Shown: piece by piece, positions 56,849 through 64,000 of the stretch
How positions within the stretch are numbered: position 1 is the stretch's first letter
Layout: every line of letters starts with the position of its first letter
From: Candidatus Mycobacterium methanotrophicum
Lineage (GTDB): Bacteria > Actinomycetota > Actinomycetes > Mycobacteriales > Mycobacteriaceae
NCBI RefSeq assembly: GCF_023515995.1
Contig: NZ_CP097320.1
Location: forward strand, 1,426,001 to 1,490,000
Direction of reading: 5' to 3'
DNA: 64,000 nt
Made by a program: the position numbers and the translations under genes
Notes under the pieces: model-generated
What the model saw: the letters and a program-made list of their open reading frames with translations, nothing else
Databases searched by the model: none
Told to the model about the DNA's origin: nothing

Positions 56849-57346
56849 CTACAGCGCGTAGAGCTCTGGCAGATTGACGACGATCGCCTCTTGCGTGCTG
56901 CGAGCGATGACGACGGTGGCCGGCTGGTCTGGACTCGGATTCTCTTCGCGATGCGGCAAATAGGGCGGTATGAAGACGTAGTCGCCGGGATTGGTCGCGA
57001 TCCGCACCTCTCGGTCGCCATCATGGAAGACGAAGTCGGGGTGCCCGCTCAGCACGAATATCGCCGTCTCGGATTCGCCGTGGTGGTGGTTGGCCGACAT
57101 CGCCTGTGGGTGGACGTGCGTCTGACCCATCCAGAGTTTTTCCGAGCCGACCGTGCGTCCACTGATCGCGGCGAAGCGCTGCATGCCCTCGCTTTGCGCG
57201 GTATCGGCATCGATGTCAGCGGACTTGACATGGTGCACTCGATTGCGCCCGACCCGCTGGGTTTGCTGCAAGTCGGGATGAAACCCGTCATCGATCACTG
57301 GTGTCTCATTTCTGCCTCGACGGTGCCGGTTCGTCATGTCTGTCAT
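56849..57346 (-). CDS. cupin-domain protein
   Basis: A 165-residue single-domain cupin. The metal-binding motif 1 is ANHHHGESETAIFVLSGHPD and motif 2 reads GDYVFIPPYLPHREENP. The start MTDMTNRHRRGRNETPVIDD at ATG 57346 is chosen since the frame upstream (57466) gives a cysteine- and arginine-rich stretch that does not look coded. Cupins of this type bind Fe, Mn or Zn and act as isomerases, dioxygenases or storage proteins. The substrate is unknown. No ribosome site is clear. Confidence 0.75.
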   Translation of the reverse strand: MTDMTNRHRRGRNETPVIDDGFHPDLQQTQRVGRNRVHHVKSADIDADTAQSEGMQRFAAISGRTVGSEKLWMGQTHVHPQAMSANHHHGESETAIFVLSGHPDFVFHDGDREVRIATNPGDYVFIPPYLPHREENPSPDQPATVVIARSTQEAIVVNLPELYAL

Positions 57347-57533
57347 ATGTCGAGTGCGACCCGGCGGCTCGTGACTTCTTGTGCAGCAGCCTGATTGGCA
57401 GCTTACGCGCCTGTCGGCATCACTGATTCCGGATACTGGAACCCAGCCCATACCACGCTGATTCATAGGTATTCACAAGAGGATTTCCGGGCAAGCTGTA
57501 TGCCCGCTCCGGTTTGCGTGGTACGAAGACGGT

Positions 57534-57890
57534 GTGAAAAACATTAAACGAATCGCCGCCGCGGCTGCGGTGACCACAGGTCTGGGACTTGCTGGTTTGG
57601 GCGCGGCGAGCGTTGCCCACGCCTACCCGGGGCCGATGCCGGACTATCACTGGTGCCCCGGCCAGAACTGGAACCCGGCCTGGGGTAACAACTGGGACTC
57701 GGGCCGCTGCCACGACGACAACTACGACGACGGCGAGCCCCACGACCAGGGCCACTGGCACGGCCAAGGCGATTGGCACCCTGACGGCGGCCCGGGTGGC
57801 CCCGGCGGCCCGGGTGGTCCCGGGCGGGGTCCCGGTGGGCCGAACAACGGCGGCCAGGGCGGCTGGAACGGCGACCAAGGAGGGCGCTGA
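57534..57890 (+). CDS. small secreted Gly/His/Pro-rich protein
   Basis: A 118-residue exported protein. The signal peptide ends at AHA after residue 30. The mature part starts YPGPMPDYHWCPGQNWNPAWG and contains two cysteines, then a His/Asp-rich part (HDQGHWHGQGDWHPD) and a glycine/proline tail (GGPGGPGGPGRGPGG). Such small Pro/Gly-rich secreted proteins are common in mycobacteria, and the His-rich part might bind metal. It is divergent from the cupin gene. Function is not known. Confidence 0.78.
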   Translation: MKNIKRIAAAAAVTTGLGLAGLGAASVAHAYPGPMPDYHWCPGQNWNPAWGNNWDSGRCHDDNYDDGEPHDQGHWHGQGDWHPDGGPGGPGGPGGPGRGPGGPNNGGQGGWNGDQGGR

Positions 57891-57983
57891 CCAGCCACCT
57901 AGGCCATTGCGGTCACTTCGGGCAGGGCAGCCGGAGCAGGCCCTAGCCTGTGGTGAAAAGGCAGATACCCAGATAGGGGCTAC

Positions 57984-57998
57984 TTTTTCCGGGAAAAA
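57984..57998 (+). repeat. short perfect inverted repeat before glmS
   Basis: TTTTTCC-G-GGAAAAA. Together with the next hairpin it fills the gap between the secreted protein gene and glmS. It could be an operator or a weak terminator. Confidence 0.45.
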
Positions 57999-58017
57999 CT
58001 ACATGCACGACGGGCCA

Positions 58018-58046
58018 GTGCAGCCGCCGCAGGGGGGCGGCTGCAC
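58018..58046 (+). promoter_or_regulatory. hairpin directly upstream of glmS
   Basis: GTGCAGCCGCC (58018-58028) pairs perfectly over 11 bases with GGCGGCTGCAC (58036-58046), with a 7-base loop. Only 14 bases separate it from the glmS ATG at 58061, where no good ribosome site is seen. It could block or shape ribosome entry. It is not the Firmicutes glmS ribozyme, which is much longer. Confidence 0.55.
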
Positions 58047-58060
58047 TACTCTGATGGGCT

Positions 58061-59929
58061 ATGTGCGGAATCGTCGGATATGTCGGGCATCAGCCCGCTC
58101 GCGACGTCGTCGTCGACGCACTGCGCCGGATGGAATACCGCGGTTATGACTCGGCAGGTATCGCGCTGGTCGACGGGGTGGGCCAGCTGACGGTACGGCG
58201 GCGGGCTGGACGACTGTCCAATCTGGAAAGCGCGCTTGCGGACACCCAGCCCGCGGCATTGGCCGGGACTACCGGCCTCGGTCATACCCGCTGGGCGACC
58301 CACGGACGTCCGACCGACCGCAACGCGCACCCGCACCGTGACGCCGCCGGCAAGATCGCCGTCGTCCACAACGGGATCATCGAGAACTTCGTGATCCTGC
58401 GCCGCGAGCTGGAAGCAGACGGCGTCGAGTTCGCCAGCGACACCGACACCGAGGTCGCTGTCCACCTGGTGGCGCGGGCGTATCACCACGGTGACACCGC
58501 CGGCGACTTCGTCTGCTCTGTGCTGGCGGTGCTGCGCCGCCTCGAAGGCCACTTCACCCTGGTGTTCGCCAATGCCGACGAGCCGGGCACCATTGTCGCC
58601 GCGCGCCGCTCCACACCGTTGGTCGTCGGTATCGGCGACGGCGAGATGTTCGTCGGATCCGACGTGGCCGCGTTCATCGGGCACACCCGCGACGCGGTGG
58701 AACTCGGCCAGGACCAGGCCGTGGTGATCACCGCCGACAGTTATCGGATCACCGACTTCGACGGCAATGACGCCGAGAAAAGCGCACGGCATTTTCATAT
58801 CGACTGGGACCTGGCCGCCGCCGAGAAGGGCGGCTACGAGTACTTCATGCTCAAGGAGATCGCCGAACAGCCCGCCGCGGTGGCCGACACACTGCTCGGG
58901 CATTTCGTCGACGGCCGGATCGTGCTCGACGAGCAGCGCCTGTCCGATCAGGAACTGCGCGAGATCGACAAGGTTTTCGTGGTCGCCTGCGGCACCGCGT
59001 ATCACTCCGGGCTGCTGGCCAAGTATGCGATCGAACACTGGACCCGGCTGCCCGTCGAGGTGGAGCTGGCCAGCGAGTTCCGCTACCGCGATCCGGTGCT
59101 CGACCGCAGCACGCTGGTGGTGGCCATCTCGCAATCCGGTGAGACCGCGGACACCTTGGAGGCCGTCCGGCACGCCAAGGAGCAGAAGGCCAAGGTCCTG
59201 GCCATCTGCAACACCAACGGCAGCCAGATCCCGCGCGAATGCGACGCGGTGCTCTACACCCGCGCCGGACCGGAGATCGCGGTGGCGTCGACAAAGACGT
59301 TCCTGGCGCAGATCGCCGCCAACTACCTGGTCGGCCTGGCCCTGGCGCAGGCCCGCGGCACCAAATATCCCGACGAGGTCGAACGCGAGTACCGCGAGCT
59401 GGAGTCCATACCGGATCTAGTTGCCCAGGTCATCGCCGATATCGAACCGGTGGCCGCGCTGGCATATCGGTTCGCCCAGGCGTCGACCATCCTGTTCCTC
59501 GGTCGCCACGTCGGCTACCCGGTGGCGCTGGAAGGCGCGTTGAAACTCAAGGAACTGGCCTACATGCATGCCGAGGGTTTCGCCGCCGGTGAGCTCAAAC
59601 ACGGCCCGATCGCGCTGATCGAGGACGATCTGCCGGTGATCGTCGTGATGCCGTCCCCCAAGAGGTCGGCCATGCTGCACGCCAAGCTGCTGTCCAACAT
59701 CCGCGAGATCCAGACCCGCGGGGCCATCACGATCGTCATCGCCGAGGAAGGCGACGACACGGTACGCCCGTACGCCGATCACTTGATCGAAATCCCCTCG
59801 GTGTCAACGCTTTTCCAGCCGCTGCTGTCGACCATTCCGCTACAGGTGTTCGCCGCCTCAGTAGCACAGGCGCGCGGCTACGACGTCGACAAGCCGCGGA
59901 ATCTGGCGAAGTCGGTCACCGTCGAGTAG
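58061..59929 (+). CDS. glmS: glutamine-fructose-6-phosphate transaminase (GlmS)
   Basis: A 622-residue GlmS, the first committed enzyme of UDP-GlcNAc synthesis. The N-terminal nucleophile is Cys2 (MCGIVGYVGHQPARDVVVDA), followed by glutaminase motifs GLGHTRWATHGRPTDRNAHP. The two SIS isomerase domains have VACGTAYHSG, AISQSGETADTLEA and NYLVGLALAQARG; the last part has ALEGALKLKELAYMHAEGF and the final KSVTVE. The start is fixed by the need for Cys2. The length agrees with about 624 residues recalled for Rv3436c. Confidence 0.98.
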   Translation: MCGIVGYVGHQPARDVVVDALRRMEYRGYDSAGIALVDGVGQLTVRRRAGRLSNLESALADTQPAALAGTTGLGHTRWATHGRPTDRNAHPHRDAAGKIAVVHNGIIENFVILRRELEADGVEFASDTDTEVAVHLVARAYHHGDTAGDFVCSVLAVLRRLEGHFTLVFANADEPGTIVAARRSTPLVVGIGDGEMFVGSDVAAFIGHTRDAVELGQDQAVVITADSYRITDFDGNDAEKSARHFHIDWDLAAAEKGGYEYFMLKEIAEQPAAVADTLLGHFVDGRIVLDEQRLSDQELREIDKVFVVACGTAYHSGLLAKYAIEHWTRLPVEVELASEFRYRDPVLDRSTLVVAISQSGETADTLEAVRHAKEQKAKVLAICNTNGSQIPRECDAVLYTRAGPEIAVASTKTFLAQIAANYLVGLALAQARGTKYPDEVEREYRELESIPDLVAQVIADIEPVAALAYRFAQASTILFLGRHVGYPVALEGALKLKELAYMHAEGFAAGELKHGPIALIEDDLPVIVVMPSPKRSAMLHAKLLSNIREIQTRGAITIVIAEEGDDTVRPYADHLIEIPSVSTLFQPLLSTIPLQVFAASVAQARGYDVDKPRNLAKSVTVE

Positions 59930-60007
59930 TGGCTGGTTTCGCTGGTCCTGCGGCCGGGCGGTTACGACACCTGGGTGGGCAGGCTCCGCTCAGACGGAAG
60001 AGGAGGC

Positions 60008-61789
60008 ATGTGCGGCATCTGCGGTGAGATCCGCTTCGATGGGCAAGCGGCCGATGTCGACGCCGTAGTCCGGATGACCGGTGCGATGACGTCGCGCGGA
60101 CCGGACGCCGACGGCCTGGTCGCGCACGGGCCGGTGGCATTCGGCCATCGGCGGCTGTCGATCATCGACCTGTCCGCGCGCGGCGCCCAACCGATGGTCG
60201 ACAGCGATCTCGGGCTGACGCTGGTGTTCAACGGCTGCATCTACAACTACAAGGAGCTTCGTAAGGAGCTTGCGGCCGACGGCTACCGCTTCTTCTCGAC
60301 CGCCGACAGCGAGGTCGTGATCAAGGCTTTTCACAAGTGGGGGACGCGTTGCGTCGACCGGTTCAAGGGCATGTTCGCGTTCGTCATCGCCGATCGTGAC
60401 ACCGGCGTCGTCACGATGGCGCGAGACCGGTTGGGCATCAAGCCGCTGTATCTGGCATCCTCCCCGGGCCGACTGCGGTTCGCGTCGACGGTACGCGCAC
60501 TGCTCAAATCCGGCGGCGTGGACACCGAACTGGATCGCCAGGCACTGCACCACTACATGACATTCCACTCTGTGGTGCCTGCGCCGCGCACGGTTTACCA
60601 GGGCGTCCGCAAGCTGCCGCCGGCAACAGTGCGGGTGATCCGGCCCGACGGTTCGCATTCCGACACCGTCTACTGGAATCCCGACTTTCGTCGGCATCCG
60701 GACAAGGCGTCCTGGACGGCAGGCGACTGGCAGACCGCGCTGATGGACGCGTTGCGGGCCGGCGTGAAACGCCGAATGGTCGCCGACGTGCCGGTCGGTG
60801 TGTTGCTGTCCGGCGGCATCGACTCCTCGGTGGTGGTGGCGCTGCTCGCTGAGCAGGGCCAGCATGGGCTGGCCACCTTCAGCATCGGCTTCGACGCTGC
60901 CGACGGCGAATCCGGCGACGAGTACTTCTATTCCGACCTGGTGGCCAAGACCTTCGACACCGACCACCACAAGATCCACATCGACTCCTCGTTGTTGATC
61001 CCCGCGGTGCCGAAAACCGTTGCGGCGATGAATGAACCCATGGTCAGCCACGACTGCGTGGCTTTTTACCTGCTGTCAGAACAAGTCAGTAAATCGGTGA
61101 AGGTAGTGCAGTCCGGGCAGGGCGCCGACGAGATTTTGGCGGGCTACTTCTGGTACCCGCCGTTGGCCAACATTGCCCGCGAACAGACCACCGAGGCCTA
61201 CGCGAAGGTGTTCTTCGACCGCGACCACGACGATGTGCTGTCAATCTTGGCTCCCGAGTATGGGATTGACGACGATGTGAGCCGCGCATTCGCAAGCGCG
61301 CATCAGCGGGCCCCGGGCGCCGACTCCGCGGTGGACGCCGCGCTGCGCCTGGACACTCAGGTCATGTTGGTCGACGATCCGGTCAAGCGTGTCGACTCGA
61401 TGACGATGGCGTGGGGCTTGGAGGCGCGGGTGCCGTTCCTCGATCACGACTTCGTCGAGCTGGCGGCGACCTGCCCAGCCGAGCTGAAGCTGGCCTCGAA
61501 CGGCAAAGGGGTGCTGAAGGATGCGTCGCGCGCGCTGCTACCGTCGGAAGTGATCGACCGGACCAAGGGCCACTTTCCGGTGCCGAGCATCCGCCACCTG
61601 CACGGCGAGTTGTTGGACATGGTGGTTGACGCGCTGACCAACGATGCTGCGCGCAGTCGCGGGCTGTATCGTGCCGAGAGCGTCAAGGCCCTGATGGCGG
61701 CGCCCAACGAGACACGGACCCGGCTGGACGCGAACTCGCTCTGGCAGCTGGGGGTGCTTGAGATGTGGCTGCAGAGCATGGAGGTGTGA
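60008..61789 (+). CDS. asparagine synthase-type amidotransferase (NAGGN pathway type, AsnO-like)
   Basis: A 593-residue class II glutamine amidotransferase plus synthetase. Cys2 (MCGICGEIRFDG) is the glutaminase nucleophile. The PP-loop VGVLLSGGIDSSVVVALLAE lies near residue 265-284. Other motifs are MTSRGPDADG, FNGCIYNYKEL, VVQSGQGADEILAGYFWYPP and WGLEARVPFLDHDFVE. The FWYPP and RTKGHFPVPS words are like those of N-acetylglutaminylglutamine amidotransferase, which makes the osmoprotectant dipeptide amide. ATG 60008 is fixed by Cys2. It is 4 bases before the S9 peptidase gene. Confidence 0.8.
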   Translation: MCGICGEIRFDGQAADVDAVVRMTGAMTSRGPDADGLVAHGPVAFGHRRLSIIDLSARGAQPMVDSDLGLTLVFNGCIYNYKELRKELAADGYRFFSTADSEVVIKAFHKWGTRCVDRFKGMFAFVIADRDTGVVTMARDRLGIKPLYLASSPGRLRFASTVRALLKSGGVDTELDRQALHHYMTFHSVVPAPRTVYQGVRKLPPATVRVIRPDGSHSDTVYWNPDFRRHPDKASWTAGDWQTALMDALRAGVKRRMVADVPVGVLLSGGIDSSVVVALLAEQGQHGLATFSIGFDAADGESGDEYFYSDLVAKTFDTDHHKIHIDSSLLIPAVPKTVAAMNEPMVSHDCVAFYLLSEQVSKSVKVVQSGQGADEILAGYFWYPPLANIAREQTTEAYAKVFFDRDHDDVLSILAPEYGIDDDVSRAFASAHQRAPGADSAVDAALRLDTQVMLVDDPVKRVDSMTMAWGLEARVPFLDHDFVELAATCPAELKLASNGKGVLKDASRALLPSEVIDRTKGHFPVPSIRHLHGELLDMVVDALTNDAARSRGLYRAESVKALMAAPNETRTRLDANSLWQLGVLEMWLQSMEV

Positions 61790-61793
61790 TCGG

Positions 61794-63710
61794 ATGGGAG
61801 CGCAGGTGCGCGCACTTTACGGCGCATCACTGTCCCCGGACGCCACCGCATTCGCCCATCTCATCGACGACGGCGGCTATCCGCGTGCGGTGCAACGCTT
61901 CCTACGTGGCTGGCGGGCAAGCTCGTCGCGAGACGTCGAGCTGCCGGTGGATGGTCCGGTCTCTCGCGTCATCCATTCCGCCGACGGTCAGTGGCTGGCG
62001 TGCGAGGTGGCGCCCGAAGGCGGCACCCGCAGGCAGATCTGGGTCGTCACAACAGATCCCGACGATCGAATGGCGCGGCGCATCGATCGCGAAGAAGCCG
62101 GGACCGCCGACCTGATCGCCTGGGACGGCGTTCAAGTGGCGGCGATCCTGACCGGTGAGGACGGGGTGGGCCGGTCGTGCCTGATCGATCCGGCCGATGG
62201 AACTTGCGCAGTCCTGGATTGCCGATCCGGCGGCCGACTGGTCGATGCGTGGGCCGGGGCGGCGCTGATCCGGGTCGGTCCGCGCGGCTATCGCGAACTG
62301 GTCATGCTGCACGGCCAAACCGAAATCGCTTTGCTGCCCTCCGATCCGGGCTCGACCACCGACCATGGGGTGATTCTCGACGACCACCATCCGCGCCGTC
62401 TGCTCCACGGCCAGGATGGCGAGCGGACCAAGCTGTACCGGCCGGCCAAGACCTACCAAACGACCCGGAGCCGCCGGGGGTTGCGGGCTGACTGGTTCGG
62501 CCGCGGATACGTGCGGGCACTGATCCGCAGCGAAAATGGGTGCGAGCACGCGCGGTTGCTCGAGGTGACGGCCACCCACGATGGCGTCAGCTACTTCGTG
62601 GTTGCAGAACGGCCGGACTGCGACCTCGATGAGTTCGTGGTCAGTGATGACCTGTCCACGGTGGCATTGCTCTGGAATATGCAGGGCCGCAGCGAGTTAC
62701 AGATCCTTCAGTACGCCGACTACACGCTGGACGAACCGATCCCGCTGCCGGGCATGGTGGCAAGCGAGTTGTCGATCAGCGCCGGGGGCTCGGTGGTCGC
62801 GATGACCCTCGAGGGACCGTCGTTGCCGCGGACCGTTGCGCTGGTGGATCCGCGCACGCGCGAATGGGAACCGATCGACCGCGAACCCAGCCGCGGTCCG
62901 ATCGTCCCCGGTTTCTCGCCCGGCGCAGGCCCCGAGACGATCACCACGCGGGATGGGTTGAAGCTCAACGCATGGCTGTACCGGCCGACCGATACCGAGA
63001 GCGTGGGCGCGGTGATTTATCTGCACGGCGGGCCCGAAGGCCAGTCCCGGCCGCGCTACAACGAGTTTTTTTCCTACCTGGTCAACGACGGGATCGCCGT
63101 GTTGGCGCCGAATGTCCGCGGCTCGGGCGGTTTCGGCCGGACGTTTTCTCACGCCGACGACAAGGAGAAGCGGTTCGCGGCCATCGACGACGTCGCTGAC
63201 TGTGTGAGTTTCATCGTCGAGAATGGCCTGGCCGAACCGCATCGCGTCGCCTGCGCCGGCTGGTCGTACGGTGGCTATCTCACCATGGCGGCAATGACGT
63301 TCTACCCGGCGTTGTTCGCGGCGGGTGTCACCATCTGCGGTATGAGTGACCTCACCACCTGGTATCACAACACCGAGCAGTGGATCGCCGAGGCGGCCTA
63401 TGCCAAGTACGGCCACCCGATCAGCGACCGCGAGGTGCTCGAGCGACTGTCGCCGCTGCGCCGTGTCGATGCGTTGACCGCGCCGTTGCTGGTGGTGCAC
63501 GGCGCTCACGACACCAACGTGCCGCCCAGCGAATCCGAGCAGATCGTCGACGCGTTGCGTGCAGCCGGCCGCGACGTGCGCTTCCTTTTCTTCAGCGACG
63601 ACGGACACGCGATCATCAAACGCGAGAATCGGGCAGCGCTGGCCAGCACGATGAGCGCATGGCTCAACAGAGCATTCGGCGCCGCCGAGCCGCTCGTCGA
63701 AGTGTCATAG
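61794..63710 (+). CDS. S9 prolyl-oligopeptidase-family peptidase
   Basis: A 638-residue cytosolic serine peptidase. A beta-propeller-like N-terminal part (about 1-370) is followed by an alpha/beta-hydrolase domain. CAGWSYGGYLTMAAM holds the catalytic serine (about 490), the Asp is in HGAHDTNVPP (about 572), and the His is in DDGHAIIKREN (about 604). VIYLHGGPEGQSRP is the oxyanion region. It begins 4 bases after the AsnO-like gene, so it probably trims or recycles a peptide in the same pathway. The ATG 61794 is chosen over an upstream in-frame start because it fits the spacing. Confidence 0.85.
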   Translation: MGAQVRALYGASLSPDATAFAHLIDDGGYPRAVQRFLRGWRASSSRDVELPVDGPVSRVIHSADGQWLACEVAPEGGTRRQIWVVTTDPDDRMARRIDREEAGTADLIAWDGVQVAAILTGEDGVGRSCLIDPADGTCAVLDCRSGGRLVDAWAGAALIRVGPRGYRELVMLHGQTEIALLPSDPGSTTDHGVILDDHHPRRLLHGQDGERTKLYRPAKTYQTTRSRRGLRADWFGRGYVRALIRSENGCEHARLLEVTATHDGVSYFVVAERPDCDLDEFVVSDDLSTVALLWNMQGRSELQILQYADYTLDEPIPLPGMVASELSISAGGSVVAMTLEGPSLPRTVALVDPRTREWEPIDREPSRGPIVPGFSPGAGPETITTRDGLKLNAWLYRPTDTESVGAVIYLHGGPEGQSRPRYNEFFSYLVNDGIAVLAPNVRGSGGFGRTFSHADDKEKRFAAIDDVADCVSFIVENGLAEPHRVACAGWSYGGYLTMAAMTFYPALFAAGVTICGMSDLTTWYHNTEQWIAEAAYAKYGHPISDREVLERLSPLRRVDALTAPLLVVHGAHDTNVPPSESEQIVDALRAAGRDVRFLFFSDDGHAIIKRENRAALASTMSAWLNRAFGAAEPLVEVS

Positions 63711-63928
63711 TGCACCCAGACCCGAGAGCAGGGCGTCGGGGTTGAATAACAGGCCAAGATCGGTGAGGTCGACGGCCGGGGTCGACCGGACCAACTCGGG
63801 CATGTTCGCCCACTCCGTCGACTCAGCGGTAGGGTGACGGACTTGCGTGACAGGGCGTACATAGGGCGTGCATAGGCCACATCGACGGACCGGCCCGGGC
63901 TGACCGACCCGCTCGCCGTATGTCCCGA
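63711..63928. other. 218-base stretch with no clear gene
   Basis: On the minus strand one frame reads a protein-like end, VRSTPAVDLTDL...LLFNPDALLSGLGAL and stop (near 63709), without a good start. It may be a decayed gene tail. Nothing else is supported. Confidence 0.3.
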
Positions 63929-64000
63929 TCAGGGCAGCAGGGAGTCCGCGATGCCGAGGCTACTGAAGATCTCGGCGCCAAGCTCGACGCCCAGCTGCTG
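63929..64000 (-). CDS. C-terminal end of a minus-strand gene, cut by the window
   Basis: The frame QQLGVELGAEIFSSLGIADS, then LLP and TGA at 63929-63931, runs off the right edge. Only 23 residues are visible, too few to name the gene. Confidence 0.5.
   Translation of the reverse strand, partial: QQLGVELGAEIFSSLGIADSLLP

Noticed and set aside
58018..58060. glmS ribozyme
   Set aside because: The leader is far too short and the organism is not a Firmicute; only a simple hairpin is seen.

Overview
The window looks like a slow-growing Mycobacterium chromosome. It is GC-rich. The right half carries gene runs known from M. tuberculosis: tRNA-Gln, a TetR gene, mfd, mazG, lpqU, eno, ftsB, a DUF501 gene and ppx2, then esxU, esxT, rplM, rpsI, glmM, the Rv3440c/Rv3439c/Rv3438-like genes and glmS. 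All names come from reading translated sequence; no database search was possible.

Layout. 0.2-6.3 kb: a LipN-like esterase and a cytochrome P450, divergent from a fused indolepyruvate ferredoxin oxidoreductase. 6.3-27.3 kb: an accessory polysaccharide locus with two divergent arms. The minus arm has a GT4 glycosyltransferase, an exported beta-helix protein, a left-handed beta-helix acyltransferase, a methyltransferase and a double alpha/beta-hydrolase. The plus arm has an acyltransferase fragment, a LamG-like membrane protein, a Wzx-Wzy fusion, an SGNH hydrolase, two tandem Wzz/BY-kinase-like proteins and a GT4. It continues with two very small membrane proteins, a free-standing Wzx-like flippase, two methyltransferases and a GDP-mannose 3,5-epimerase. 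Together these resemble a Wzx/Wzy-type exopolysaccharide system with sugar decoration; no initiating sugar-phosphate transferase is in the window.

27.3-31.4 kb: a graveyard of mobile elements (IS3, IS21, IS5 and ISKra4 remnants and a SulP fragment). One complete 940-bp IS5-like element sits inside a GAF-GGDEF gene with a visible 6-bp target duplication. 31.5-36.3 kb: moeY-like and GAF-GGDEF-EAL genes (the Rv1355c-Rv1354c pair) and an unknown gene. 36.7-40.5 kb: a compact four-gene cassette on the minus strand, FAAL - desaturase - cyclopropane synthase-like methyltransferase - ACP, next to tRNA-Gln. It should activate a fatty acid, load it on a dedicated ACP and modify it there; it has no PKS or NRPS beside it and is the most interesting small system in the window.

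40.6-63.7 kb: mostly conserved housekeeping genes. The join between ppx2 and esxU brings together two regions that lie far apart in M. tuberculosis (Rv1026 and Rv3445c), which marks a rearrangement endpoint. After glmS comes an N-acetylglutaminylglutamine-type amidotransferase with an S9 peptidase, suggesting an osmolyte dipeptide pathway. The window ends in the C-terminus of a minus-strand gene.
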